DNA of 64,000 bases from Paenibacillus cymbidii (lineage in GTDB: Bacteria; Bacillota; Bacilli; Paenibacillales; NBRC-103111), in the NCBI RefSeq assembly GCF_004764705.1, contig NZ_SHLX01000007.1:62001-126000 (forward strand), in the 5' to 3' direction. A model generated the notes under the pieces. It made no database searches, was not told where the DNA came from, and saw nothing but the letters and a program-made list of their open reading frames with translations. Shown in pieces: positions 41,334-50,277 of the stretch (the first letter of the stretch is position 1; each line of letters opens with the position of its first letter). The position numbers and the translations under genes were made by a program.

Positions 41334-42218
41334 TCAATATCCCCTTTGCCGTTGCATCTGCTCAACTATTTTCGAATATTGCTCATCTAACGATGTAGGA
41401 TCGGTGCGATTCGCCGGCTGCTCGGTCACGGGCAAGCTTGCGGACGGAGTCAGCTTGCCGGTATAAGTTTTGCTGGTAAAAACGGACAACTGAAGAATCG
41501 CCTGTATCATCATTTTGCTGCCTTCATTCTCATCAAGAATACTTTGGCCGGTTGTTCCAAAACTCCACTCCATGGTTTCGAGATAATCGGATTTCTTCAT
41601 CTCCAGTGATTTGAAATTCCAATTTCGAATTTGTATCAACCGCTCATTATTGTCGATTCGATTGATAACATCCAATAACTGGTCATAGGTGCCGACAAAA
41701 TCTACGGTCAGTTTCGTTTCTTCCAACCCTTCGGCCGTTTGCGAAGTTCCGCCAGTACCAGATGTCGATGCATTTGGTGTCGGAGTCGGTGACGGTGTGG
41801 GAGTTGCTGCTCCCGATTGCGCATTTGCCGCTTTCATTATGGTTTCTTCCAGGTTGCTGGTATCATTACTCGAATTCTCGTTGCTGAAGGCAAGGGTCCG
41901 TAGAATAACGCCGGATCGTTGAAAGAACGATTGCAAATCAAGCAACAGTTTGGCATTTTCATCTGTAATCGGCACTTTCTTCAACAGGTTGCCGATTTCG
42001 GTATCCGACGCTTTGATCGGAATCGGTTTCGCCGACAATTCATTCTTCTGCGTCTCCAACTGATCTACCTGTTTGTCAAGCTTTACTTGCGCAATCAGCT
42101 TCGGACTTAACACGGCGAAAGCAAACAGTAGATTCAACCCCAAACCTACCAAAGCAACCATCGCGACGACTGTCGCCGGCTTGCGAATCCATCCGATGAT
42201 AGTTTGCTGTATATTCAT
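41334..42218 (-). CDS. pilO: PilO-like pilus alignment protein
   Basis: A 294-residue bitopic protein: cytosolic start, one helix (VVAMVALVGLGLNLLFAFAV, residues 17-36), a coiled coil (QVDQLETQKNELSAK) and an exported ferredoxin-like domain with LDLQSFFQRSGVILRTLAF and DFVGTYDQLLDVINRIDNNERL, as in PilO. A Thr-Pro-rich linker (TPTPSPTPTP) interrupts the domain region, which is longer than in proteobacterial PilO. It overlaps pilN by four bases. PilN and PilO usually form a complex that aligns the motor. Confidence 0.83.
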   Translation of the reverse strand: MNIQQTIIGWIRKPATVVAMVALVGLGLNLLFAFAVLSPKLIAQVKLDKQVDQLETQKNELSAKPIPIKASDTEIGNLLKKVPITDENAKLLLDLQSFFQRSGVILRTLAFSNENSSNDTSNLEETIMKAANAQSGAATPTPSPTPTPNASTSGTGGTSQTAEGLEETKLTVDFVGTYDQLLDVINRIDNNERLIQIRNWNFKSLEMKKSDYLETMEWSFGTTGQSILDENEGSKMMIQAILQLSVFTSKTYTGKLTPSASLPVTEQPANRTDPTSLDEQYSKIVEQMQRQRGY

Positions 42219-43261
42219 TTTTTCGCCCCCACCTGATCGTTCTTCAGCGGCTGCAACAGCAATTGCAATTGAGCTTGAATGATGGGAACAGCCTCCGGTG
42301 TGTTTAAATTGCCTCCATTGTTTTGAACTGGCTCTGTTGAGGCTGACGACTTCGGCTTCACTGTGCTTGTGCTTCTCGGTGTTTGAAATGCTGGTTGTGG
42401 CGTAGGTTTCGGCAACTGCTGGGCTTCATATTTTTGCTTCGCTTCCAGCCATTCCTGCTGTGAAATAACACTTTGTCCGTTAAAACCATCTCCGTTGCTC
42501 GGCTTTGGCGTAGGCGAGCTGGTAGTTACGATTTTATTGCCTTTCATGTAGCTATCCAGCTCCTTCAGCAACCTCTCGCTCTCCATTTCTGTGCCGGATT
42601 GGTTAACCTGCTGATCGGACGAGTTGCTGACTTGAGCATTCGGTATTGGGGTTGGAGTCGGTGAAACGATCCGAAATGTAGAAGCTTCTTCTTGGGCAAT
42701 TTCTTCGTCAGAGACTGCATCTTCGGATGCAGCCAATTGATCTTCCTCCAGATCTTCCCCTCCAGGGTTGGAAAGATATTGCGCTTTGACAAACATCGAT
42801 TGAATCGACTGCACTGTAATGGATTTGAACAAACCGGAATTTTCCAACGATGTCATATATGCAGCCAGTTCCTGGATGGATGAGCTCTGCAGCTTCAATA
42901 CAATCGTATCCTCTTTGGCATCGTAATCGTATAAGCGAGTCGCCACCGGCATCTTCGAAGTGATCGTATTAATGACTGGCAACCAATCGCGCCGGCGCTT
43001 TTGCAGGTTGGAAACCGCCTGCTGCAACCGAGTATAATCTTGCGTCGTGGCGTCGATTTGTTGTGCCTTTTTCAGGTTGGCAATTGACGTTTGCAACGAT
43101 TGGATTTGATTCTGGCTCCGTTCGCCGGCAGAATTCGCATGAAAATACGCGTACGACAACAACAGGATGCCGCCGACGGTCGCCATGACGATCAACGCCA
43201 GCAGCGGAATCAGCCATTTTTGGACGAAGGGGATCCGGGGAAGTAAGTTGATCGCTCTCAT
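42215..43261 (-). CDS. pilN: PilN-like pilus alignment protein
   Basis: A 348-residue bitopic protein starting MRAINLLPRIPF, the conserved INLLP motif by which PilN binds PilM. One helix follows (WLIPLLALIVMATVGGILLL, residues 15-34), then a coiled coil (QIQSLQTSIANLKKAQQIDA) and a fold typical of the family (AYMTSLENSGLFKSITVQSI). The last 150 residues are low-complexity Pro/Ser/Gln/Thr sequence, unusual for PilN (about 180-200 residues) and possibly wall-spanning. It overlaps pilM and pilO by four bases each. Confidence 0.83.
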   Translation of the reverse strand: MRAINLLPRIPFVQKWLIPLLALIVMATVGGILLLSYAYFHANSAGERSQNQIQSLQTSIANLKKAQQIDATTQDYTRLQQAVSNLQKRRRDWLPVINTITSKMPVATRLYDYDAKEDTIVLKLQSSSIQELAAYMTSLENSGLFKSITVQSIQSMFVKAQYLSNPGGEDLEEDQLAASEDAVSDEEIAQEEASTFRIVSPTPTPIPNAQVSNSSDQQVNQSGTEMESERLLKELDSYMKGNKIVTTSSPTPKPSNGDGFNGQSVISQQEWLEAKQKYEAQQLPKPTPQPAFQTPRSTSTVKPKSSASTEPVQNNGGNLNTPEAVPIIQAQLQLLLQPLKNDQVGAKK

Positions 43262-44442
43262 CGTTCGTTCCCCCGTAAGCCAAGCCCGATCGGTACGGCG
43301 ATCCGGGCGACCAATGCATCCGGTTCGCTTGACTCCATGTCGATCGAATAAGAAAACAGCACCTGAATCGGAACGTTCAGCCGCTCCTTGAAATAATCGA
43401 CAATATCATGCAAGCGTTCGACATCGCCGGAAACGATAAGCTTCGCAAATTCATGCGTTCGATTGTTAAGTGAATAGCGGTAAAAATTCATTAGCCGCTC
43501 CACTTCATGCGCCAAATCGGCGCAAATATTGCGAAACTCCGATAGCCCGTCCGCTGGGTCGGCAAATTCGGCAAACAACTGATCCGCTTCCGATTGAGGA
43601 GCGTGCGGCTTCGTTTGCATCGTAAACGATACCGGGACGTTGCGCGTAATTTTTAACTGTTGGTCGTGGAAAATGCTCAAATCGGACGAAGCTTCGTTAA
43701 TGTCGAGTATTAGGAATGTCTGCCCTTCCTGAACCATGTCCAGTTGGGAAACGAGCCTGTGCAGCGACAAGGCTTTAAACTCGATGGAAAAAGGAGTCAA
43801 ACCGGCCGCTTCGGCGATTTCGACATACGATTCGATCAACTCGAGCGGAGCCGCAACGAGCAGCACGTCGCACAAGGCTTGTTCCGGCTGCGGGTTGCCA
43901 TCGGATTCGAACGAAGAGAACATGGTGTCGGCGGCGCTTGTGCCGCCTGCTTCCGTCGCCGCAGCCGCTTCCGTCATCGCTTGCTGCGTCGCTTTCGTCG
44001 TTTTGGGGCGTTTCTTCATTTTGACGACAGTTTGGCTTTGTTCGCCTGCTGCGCCATTTAGCTTAATAAAGTCGTAATAAGGCCGGTCGAATGGAAGATG
44101 AATGTTATGCTGCAGCTCGAAAGCAATGACGCGTTTCAAGTCTTTCTCCGGAATATCCGGCAAACGCAGGAAGCGGACCATAATCGATTGGCTGGGCAAT
44201 ACCAAATGAGTGCGTTTCGTACGGGTAAGCCGTCGCTGCGTGAAGCTGCGCACGATCTGTACAAGCGGCAGCGCGTGTTTGATTTTGCCGTCTTCGACCG
44301 TTTCCGGAGGAATCGGCTCAACGGCGTGGGAGAGCAGCTTGATCTTGTTATCTTTATGAATGACGATCTCGGCGAGTTTTACGCTGTGATCGGTAATTTC
44401 CAACCCTATGCTTGCTTTTGCGGAACTAAACAAACGAAGCAA
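43258..44442 (-). CDS. pilM: PilM-like actin-fold pilus protein
   Basis: A 394-residue cytosolic protein of the PilM/FtsA-like fold. SIGLEITDHSVKLAEI at residues 11-26 is the phosphate-1 loop; SQSIMVRFLRLPDIPEKDLKRVIAFELQHNIHLPF is family typical (read as adjoining segments), and FLILDINEASSDLSIFH is the second phosphate loop. An Ala/Thr-rich insert of about 40 residues (near 150-190) is not usual. The start is TTG at 44442 with AGGAGG about ten bases upstream. It couples to pilN by a four-base overlap. Confidence 0.87.
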   Translation of the reverse strand: MLRLFSSAKASIGLEITDHSVKLAEIVIHKDNKIKLLSHAVEPIPPETVEDGKIKHALPLVQIVRSFTQRRLTRTKRTHLVLPSQSIMVRFLRLPDIPEKDLKRVIAFELQHNIHLPFDRPYYDFIKLNGAAGEQSQTVVKMKKRPKTTKATQQAMTEAAAATEAGGTSAADTMFSSFESDGNPQPEQALCDVLLVAAPLELIESYVEIAEAAGLTPFSIEFKALSLHRLVSQLDMVQEGQTFLILDINEASSDLSIFHDQQLKITRNVPVSFTMQTKPHAPQSEADQLFAEFADPADGLSEFRNICADLAHEVERLMNFYRYSLNNRTHEFAKLIVSGDVERLHDIVDYFKERLNVPIQVLFSYSIDMESSEPDALVARIAVPIGLGLRGNER

Positions 44443-44506
44443 TCCGATCCAACCTCCTATTGAGCGGCATCATTCGTGGAAGCTGAAGCAAGCGTTAGCG
44501 TGCCGA

Positions 44507-45316
44507 TCAACCTTCAGGAACCAACCATGTCCATACGGCATGAAGCCATTCGTCTCCCCATCCGTAGGCCAGAATAGCCGCCGCTGCGATGAACGGGCCG
44601 AATGCAATCGGTTGGCCGCGTTTAAAGCGGCTTGTCGCAAGCAGCGTCAATCCGTACAATAAACCAATCATACAAGCGAGATACAACGTAAGCAAGGTCA
44701 TCTTGATGCCAAGCAGGAGGCCAAGAAATGCGAACAGTTTGATGTCCCCGCCCCCCATGCCTTCCCGCCCGAGCAAAGCGACACTCCCCCAGGCGATGGC
44801 GTACAGCAAGGCACAACCGATCAGCGAAGCCGCCACGTAGTTCCAGAGCGGCAGCGGGTGAATGAACACGCGAAGCAGCAATCCGGCCATGTAACCGAAC
44901 AGGAGCACACGGTCGGGAATGATCATGTAGCGCAAATCGGAAAGCGTAATGGCTACCAGAATCGAAACAAGCAGCAGTGCCGGCAGCAATTCGGCCGAAA
45001 CGCCAATTTGCCAGGCCATAAACGCAAACAACAGCGCGGTCGCCGCTTCCCCTGCCGGGTATTGCGGCGAAATCGCGCCGTGGCAGTAGCGGCATCGCCC
45101 ACGTAGCAGCAGCCAGCTCAGAACCGGCACGAGATCCAGCGGGCCGAGCCGATGCTTGCAATGCATGCAATGCGAAGGCGGAAACGCAATCGACTCGCGC
45201 TTTGGCACACGAATCGCAACCACGTTCAGAAAGCTGCCGATCAGGAGGCCGAAGATAGCGACAACCGCGACCAGGATCGTCTGATGCTCTTCCAGTATCG
45301 TCTTAAGTTGCGTCAT
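44507..45316 (-). CDS. pilD: Type IV prepilin peptidase / N-methyltransferase
   Basis: A 269-residue bifunctional enzyme. The cytosolic loop holds two CXXC zinc motifs, CMHCKHRLGPLDLVPVLSW and then CRYC, which accompany the methylase domain. Catalytic Asp are in LSDLRYMIIPD and the GxGD-type GREGMGGGDIKLFAFLG. Around eight membrane helices are present. It cleaves PilA and the minor pilins. The start at 45316 has AAAGGAGG upstream. It follows pilA after a hairpin and precedes pilM. Confidence 0.92.
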   Translation of the reverse strand: MTQLKTILEEHQTILVAVVAIFGLLIGSFLNVVAIRVPKRESIAFPPSHCMHCKHRLGPLDLVPVLSWLLLRGRCRYCHGAISPQYPAGEAATALLFAFMAWQIGVSAELLPALLLVSILVAITLSDLRYMIIPDRVLLFGYMAGLLLRVFIHPLPLWNYVAASLIGCALLYAIAWGSVALLGREGMGGGDIKLFAFLGLLLGIKMTLLTLYLACMIGLLYGLTLLATSRFKRGQPIAFGPFIAAAAILAYGWGDEWLHAVWTWLVPEG

Positions 45317-45355
45317 CGGGGCCTCCTTTGGCGAATGCATTTATGAAGAGTAAAG

Positions 45356-45380
45356 AAAGGTAACTCGTCGAGTTACCTTT
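45356..45380 (-). terminator. Strong hairpin after pilA
   Basis: AAAGGTAACTCG and CGAGTTACCTTT form a 12-bp inverted repeat with a minimal loop, 35 bases after the pilA stop. The minus strand continues TTTCTTTAC, so it may stop part of the transcripts or protect the pilA message, giving more pilin than downstream proteins. Confidence 0.6.
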
Positions 45381-45415
45381 CGACTTCTGGCTGCATGAAA
45401 GTAATAATCAGAACA

Positions 45416-45787
45416 TTACGGGGTAGGATGATTAATCGTATAAGTAAAGACGCCACCTGTTTGACCTACTACAAGAGTAAAAACATTTCCGTCGGAGGCA
45501 GTAGGCGCTTCATTCAAATATCCTCCAGCTACCAGCGCTGCAATATTTATCGTATTCAGAGCTGCATTCGGATTATCCATTTGAAACCGTTGAGCTGCTT
45601 CACGAATTACTTTTTCACTAGTATCATCCGAATTCGTCCTCGCCCGATCAAACCCATTCACAACCGCCGCTCCTGCTACCGCAGCCAATATGCCAAGAAT
45701 AACGACGACAGCCATCAACTCGATCAGCGTCATCCCTTTTTGATTTTTGGCCAGCTTCATCCGTTTGTTCATAAGTGCGCGAACCAT
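45416..45787 (-). CDS. pilA: Major type IVa pilin candidate
   Basis: A 123-residue prepilin. The leader ends NQKG|MTLIELMAVVVILGILA: cleavage after Gly, Met at +1, Glu at +5, and the long hydrophobic helix of type IV pilins. The mature domain is small (about 106 residues) with EAAQRFQMDNPNAALNTINI and a beta-rich end without a Cys pair. GGGGAAAT precedes the ATG at 45787. It has its own promoter-like region with an 8-bp inverted repeat. It lies between pilC and pilD. Confidence 0.9.
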   Translation of the reverse strand: MVRALMNKRMKLAKNQKGMTLIELMAVVVILGILAAVAGAAVVNGFDRARTNSDDTSEKVIREAAQRFQMDNPNAALNTINIAALVAGGYLNEAPTASDGNVFTLVVGQTGGVFTYTINHPTP

Positions 45788-45819
45788 GTTTCATTTCCCC
45801 TCTCCACGCTGTGGAATGA

Positions 45820-45848
45820 TTTATGTTTTAACAATGTTAAAACCGCAA
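45820..45848 (-). promoter_or_regulatory. Candidate pilA promoter with an inverted repeat in the spacer
   Basis: TTGCGG (45843-45848), 17 bases, then CATAAA (45820-45825). The spacer is filled by the perfect 8-bp inverted repeat GTTTTAAC-AAT-GTTAAAAC (45825-45843), which could be an operator or a weak stem at the end of pilC. Confidence 0.4.
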
Positions 45849-45849
45849 A

Positions 45850-47061
45850 TTAGTGCAAATTCTCCATTAGCTTAAACGACGGCAGCATAACGGCCAGTAC
45901 GATCATGCCGACGATGACGGCCAGAATCAGGATCATGATCGGCTCCAGCATCGCCTTCAGCCGGTCGGCCATCGCGTCCACTTCCGCTTCGTAAAACTCC
46001 GCCACCTTCGCCAGCATCGTGTCCAGCGCGCCGGTGCGTTCGCCTACCGCAATCATCTGCACGACCATCGGCGGAAACAGCCACGAGCCTTTCAGCGGGT
46101 CGGCAATCGAGCTGCCGCCGCTTACTCCTTCCCGCGCCTTCAGAATCAGCTTGGCGATGACGTCGTTCCCCACAACCGACGATACGACGGTGAGCATCTG
46201 CATCATTGGTACGGCCGCCGCAAACAACGAGCAAAACGTACGGCTGAACCGCGACAGCGCCTGCTTCTGCCATAACACGCCGAATACCGGCAGCTTCAGC
46301 TTGAAATAGTCGAGCGCATAGCGCCCTTTCTCCGACCGGCCGATCAAAAACCAGGCCACCGGCGGTGCTGCCAACAACGGCGGAATAAAAAACCAGTTCC
46401 CCTTCATCCAGTCGCTGATTGCAATGACGATTCGCGTCGGCAGCGGCAACTCCAGCCCCATCTGGGCGAAATTGCCGACCAGCCTCGGCACGACGAACGT
46501 CATCAGAATGATGACGACAATGACCGTTACGATCGACATGATAGCCGGATACACCATCGCCGATTTGACTTTCTCCTTCGTGTACAGTTCCTTCTCGAAG
46601 TAGATCGCCAGTCGGTCAAGCATCTCGTCCAGGTTGCCGCTCGCTTCTCCGGCGCGGACCATGTTGACGAAGATGTTGGAAAATACGGTCGGGTACTTGC
46701 TGCAAGCAAGCGAAAACTGCGTGCCTGACTGCATTTCGCCGGCAATGTGAAGCAGTATTTTGCGAAAAGGTTTGCTCTCCGCCTGCTGCCCCAGCACGCG
46801 CACCGCTTCGACCATGTTGATGCCCGCCTTGTACAGCGTCGACAGCTGCCGGCAGAACACGGTGAAATGCTGCGTCTTGACTTTCGGCCCGCCAAACGAC
46901 AAGTCCTTGTACAGGATGCTGTTGCCTTGATCGAACAGCTTCAGAATCCACAGACCTTTGCCCTTCAGCTCGTCCATCGCCGACTGGAACGACTGTGCTT
47001 CCAGCGCGCCTCTGCTGTACCGGCCGTAATCGTCGACCGCCTCGTAGCGAAATTTCGCCAT
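45850..47061 (-). CDS. pilC: PilC-type inner-membrane platform protein
   Basis: A 403-residue GspF-family protein with two cytosolic repeats, each followed by membrane helices. The first repeat contains FCRQLSTLYKAGINMVEAVR and the second FSRTFCSLFAAAVPMMQMLT. The three main helices lie near 170, 220 and 375 (ILILAVIVGMIVLAVMLPSF). It starts MAKFRYEAVDDYGRYSRG as usual for the family, with GGAG nine bases upstream. It forms the platform turned by PilB and PilT. Confidence 0.92.
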   Translation of the reverse strand: MAKFRYEAVDDYGRYSRGALEAQSFQSAMDELKGKGLWILKLFDQGNSILYKDLSFGGPKVKTQHFTVFCRQLSTLYKAGINMVEAVRVLGQQAESKPFRKILLHIAGEMQSGTQFSLACSKYPTVFSNIFVNMVRAGEASGNLDEMLDRLAIYFEKELYTKEKVKSAMVYPAIMSIVTVIVVIILMTFVVPRLVGNFAQMGLELPLPTRIVIAISDWMKGNWFFIPPLLAAPPVAWFLIGRSEKGRYALDYFKLKLPVFGVLWQKQALSRFSRTFCSLFAAAVPMMQMLTVVSSVVGNDVIAKLILKAREGVSGGSSIADPLKGSWLFPPMVVQMIAVGERTGALDTMLAKVAEFYEAEVDAMADRLKAMLEPIMILILAVIVGMIVLAVMLPSFKLMENLH

Positions 47062-47149
47062 CCCCATCCACTCCAAACGTCGTCAGCCGAGCTGTCATGA
47101 TGCCTGACCCATGCGCCTGCCGCCAGACGTCCGCCCGAGAGCGCGATCT

Positions 47150-48196
47150 TTAGGACGGCTGCAGCTCGGAGAAACCGAACATCGCTTCCTTGGCCGACTC
47201 GACGGTAATCGCGCGCCGCTGCAGCAGCTCCCGTAACGCGTTGTCCATCGTAATCATGCCTTGCGCCTTGCCCGTCTGCATGACGGAACGAATCTGATGC
47301 ACCTTCTCCGACCGAATCAGGTTGGCGACCGCCGGCGTGTTCACCAGCACTTCGATCGCCGCGACGCGCCCTTGCCCGTCCGCCGTCGGCAGCAGGCGCT
47401 GCGCCATGACGCCGAGCAGCACCGAAGCGAGCTGCACGCGAATTTGCTGCTGCGCGTCTGGCGGGAATACGTCGATCACCCGGTCGATCGTTTGCGGCGC
47501 ATCCGCCGTATGCAGCGTGCCGAACACGAGGTGGCCGGTTTCGGCGGCGGTAATGGCGATGCTAATTGTTTCAAGATCGCGCATTTCGCCGACGAGAATG
47601 ACATCCGGATCTTGCCTGAGCGCCGCTCTCAGGCCGGTTGCGAACGAATCGGTGTCGACGCCGATTTCGCGTTGATTGACAATGCAGGAACGATGCTTGT
47701 GCACGAATTCGATCGGATCTTCGAGCGTCATGATATGATCGCTTCGCGTCCGGTTTATGTAGTCGATTATGGCGGCCAAGGTCGTCGATTTGCCGCTGCC
47801 GGTCGGTCCGGTTACAAGCAGCAGCCCTTGCGGCTTCTTGGCGAATTCCTCGGCGATCGGAGGCAAACCGAGCGATTCGAAGGCGGGAATTTTCGTCGGA
47901 ATGAGACGAATCGTCAGGCTTGCGTTGCCTTTCTGCTTGTAGGCGTTAATGCGGAACCGGGAAACGTTCTCGATGCCGTAGGAGAAGTCGAGATCGCCTT
48001 TCTCCATGAACGTTTCGTACTGATCGGCATCCATCAGTTCCTTCGCCATGTCGAGCGTGTCGGCCGGCGTCAATACGGGTCCGCCTGCCGGCTGCAAGCT
48101 GCCGTTAATCCGAAACATCGCGGGCGAATGGACGGTAATATGAATATCCGATGCCCGCTTCTCAAACGCCACATGCATGAGATCCTTCAGCCCCAA
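47150..48196 (-). CDS. pilT: PilT retraction ATPase
   Basis: A 348-residue hexameric ATPase for pilus retraction. N-terminal KRASDIHITVHS is family typical; Walker A is GPTGSGKSTTLAAIIDYIN, the Asp box ends TLEDPIEFVH, Walker B is VILVGEMRDLETISIA and the His box GHLVFGTLHT. The start is TTG at 48196 with GGAGGAG five bases upstream; the nearby ATG is out of frame. A separate promoter precedes it, so retraction can be controlled apart from pilB. Its presence implies retractile pili and possible twitching. Confidence 0.92.
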   Translation of the reverse strand: MGLKDLMHVAFEKRASDIHITVHSPAMFRINGSLQPAGGPVLTPADTLDMAKELMDADQYETFMEKGDLDFSYGIENVSRFRINAYKQKGNASLTIRLIPTKIPAFESLGLPPIAEEFAKKPQGLLLVTGPTGSGKSTTLAAIIDYINRTRSDHIMTLEDPIEFVHKHRSCIVNQREIGVDTDSFATGLRAALRQDPDVILVGEMRDLETISIAITAAETGHLVFGTLHTADAPQTIDRVIDVFPPDAQQQIRVQLASVLLGVMAQRLLPTADGQGRVAAIEVLVNTPAVANLIRSEKVHQIRSVMQTGKAQGMITMDNALRELLQRRAITVESAKEAMFGFSELQPS

Positions 48197-48276
48197 TGCA
48201 TCTCCTCCTCGCCATCCGTCTGTCTCTCTTTATATAAAAGGCTACCCGTAACCATAGTAGTCCTTTATACCTATTC

Positions 48277-48306
48277 ATAGTACATGCGTATCATTAGTTA
48301 TGTCAA
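48277..48306 (-). promoter_or_regulatory. Internal promoter for pilT
   Basis: TTGACA (48301-48306), an 18-base spacer and TACTAT (48277-48282). An inverted repeat TTAGTT-N5-AACTAA (48294-48310) overlaps the -35 element and may bind a regulator. Confidence 0.6.
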
Positions 48307-48354
48307 CTAACTTGACTAAGATTTTAGACAATCTTTACATTTCTCATTCGTCTC

Positions 48355-50019
48355 TCATTCGTCTCCGCCGCTGCCGAGCACGCGGTAAATTTCGCTGATC
48401 GTCGTCAGCCCGGCAGCCGCTTTCTCGAGCCCGTCCTGCATGATCGGGACCAAGCCTTTCTCGCTGGCGTAGGCGAAATATTCATTGTCCGGCCGCTTGT
48501 TCAGCACCATCGACCGCAGCGTCGAATCGGCTTCCATGATTTCATGGATCGCGAGGCGGCCCCGGTATCCCGTCCTGCCGCAATGCTCGCAGCCGGTTCC
48601 GTAACGCAGCTTGTGCACCGGCAGCCGGTTCCGCGCAAGCAGCGCCGCTTCGTCTTCGGTTGGCGTGTACTCCCGGGCGCAGTGGGTACATACCCGGCGA
48701 ACAAGCCGCTGCGCGACGACACAGGTGAGCGCCGAGGCGATAAGAAACGGTTCGACTCCCATATCGATCAGCCGCGTTATCGAGTTGACAGCGCTGTTGC
48801 TGTGCAGCGTGCTGAGCACGAGATGGCCCGTCATGGCGGCGCGTACGGCGATTTCCGCCGTTTCCACGTCGCGAATTTCGCCGACCATTACAATATTCGG
48901 ATCTTGTCGCAAAATCGCCCGGAGTCCACGGGCAAACGTCAGCCCGGTCACCGGATTGACCTGCATCTGGTTGATTCCTTGCAGTTGGTACTCGACCGGA
49001 TCTTCAACAGTGATGATGTTGACGTCTTCCTTGTTCAGCTGCGACAAGGCGGAATAGAGCGTTGTCGTTTTGCCGCTGCCGGTCGGGCCGGTAATGAACA
49101 CGATGCCGTGCGAATGGCCGATGCCGCGCATCATCAGCTCGTAATTGTGCGGCGACAGCCCCAGTTGGTCGATGGCTGTAAGCGAGTTGCCGAGGTCGAG
49201 CACGCGCATGACGATTTTTTCGCCGTGAATCGTCGGCAGCGTCGAAATCCGGATATCGACTTTGCGGAACTCGATATCCATCTCCAGCCTGCCGTCCTGC
49301 GGCAGCCGCCGCTCGGCGACGTTCAGGTTGCCCATGATTTTCACCCGGGCGACGATGACGCTCTGCATATGGGCCGGCAGCGTCCGCTCTGTGCGCATGA
49401 TGCCGTCGACGCGATAGCGGATGCGCAGGCTGTCTTCCTGCGGATCGATATGGATGTCGCTTGCGCCGATTTGTACGGCTTGAATAATGATCTGGTTGAC
49501 CGTACGAACGACAGGCGAATCGTCTTCGGCGACCGGCTTCTCTTCTTCCTGCGGCTGCAAATTGCGGTTGATTTGCTCGATCGATTCCTGCAGGCCGTAA
49601 TACCGCTTGATCGCCCGCGTCAGCTCGTCCTTGGAAGCGATGACGGGCTCGATGCGCAGCCCCGTTGCCATCCGCAGCTCGTCAATGGCAAAATAGTCTA
49701 GCGGATCGGACATCGCCAGCACGAGCTTGTTGCCTTCCAGCTTGATCGGCAGCACTTGGTGCTGTTCGGCCAGCTTCTGCGGAATCATGTTGATCACTTT
49801 CGTTTCGATCGTCTGCTTGTACAGCTGAACATGCGGAATGCCGAGCTGAAATTCGAGCACCTCGATCATTTGCTGTTCTGTTATGTAATGCCGCGTAATG
49901 AGCAATTCGCCCAAGCGCAGCTTCAATTCCTTCTGTTCGCGCAGCGCATTCTGCAGCTGCTCTTCCGAAATAAGGCCGGCCTCGAGCAGCAAATCGCCGA
50001 TCCGTTTCCGTGGCGCCAT
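48355..50019 (-). CDS. pilB: PilB-type extension ATPase
   Basis: A 554-residue assembly ATPase. Residues 1-150 are an MshEN-type domain (GDLLLEAGLISEEQLQNALR), which in some relatives binds cyclic di-GMP. The catalytic half has Walker A GPTGSGKTTTLYSAL (about 320), VEDPVEYQLQGINQMQVN, Walker B NIVMVGEIRDVETAEIA, and the His box. Two CXXC pairs (CTHC and CEHC) form the zinc site. GGGGGAAAG precedes the ATG at 50019. It is the first gene of the minus-strand pil operon. Confidence 0.93.
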   Translation of the reverse strand: MAPRKRIGDLLLEAGLISEEQLQNALREQKELKLRLGELLITRHYITEQQMIEVLEFQLGIPHVQLYKQTIETKVINMIPQKLAEQHQVLPIKLEGNKLVLAMSDPLDYFAIDELRMATGLRIEPVIASKDELTRAIKRYYGLQESIEQINRNLQPQEEEKPVAEDDSPVVRTVNQIIIQAVQIGASDIHIDPQEDSLRIRYRVDGIMRTERTLPAHMQSVIVARVKIMGNLNVAERRLPQDGRLEMDIEFRKVDIRISTLPTIHGEKIVMRVLDLGNSLTAIDQLGLSPHNYELMMRGIGHSHGIVFITGPTGSGKTTTLYSALSQLNKEDVNIITVEDPVEYQLQGINQMQVNPVTGLTFARGLRAILRQDPNIVMVGEIRDVETAEIAVRAAMTGHLVLSTLHSNSAVNSITRLIDMGVEPFLIASALTCVVAQRLVRRVCTHCAREYTPTEDEAALLARNRLPVHKLRYGTGCEHCGRTGYRGRLAIHEIMEADSTLRSMVLNKRPDNEYFAYASEKGLVPIMQDGLEKAAAGLTTISEIYRVLGSGGDE

Positions 50020-50044
50020 CGTCTTTCCCCCTGCGTTTTTGCAC

Positions 50045-50089
50045 ATAGTTCTTTGGAACTATTTTATCACAGCGTTCCTTCGATGTAAA
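50045..50089 (-). promoter_or_regulatory. pilB promoter with a palindrome at the transcription start
   Basis: TTTACA (50084-50089), 17 bases, TAAAAT (50061-50066). Directly downstream lies the inverted repeat ATAGTTC-TTTG-GAACTAT (50045-50062), which would sit at the transcription start as an operator or 5' hairpin. Confidence 0.6.
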
Positions 50090-50134
50090 ACTAGTCCATT
50101 AGAACCATGATTAAAAATCGCCATTCGACAGCCT

Positions 50135-50163
50135 TTGACATCATTTTATTGCCGTGGTGCAAT
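50135..50163 (+). promoter_or_regulatory. Likely promoter of the ABC exporter operon
   Basis: TTGACA (50135-50140), a 17-base spacer and TGCAAT (50158-50163). It leaves a leader of about 110 bases before the first ABC gene, with no clear structure. Confidence 0.45.
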
Positions 50164-50277
50164 CAGCGTCAAATGGTAATGTATACCACAGCTTCCCCTT
50201 GACCAAAAGCGCCATTTCCACTAAAGTAGAACATACGCTCGCCTATCCTAAACCCTACTTTTTTTAAAGGAGCGCAC

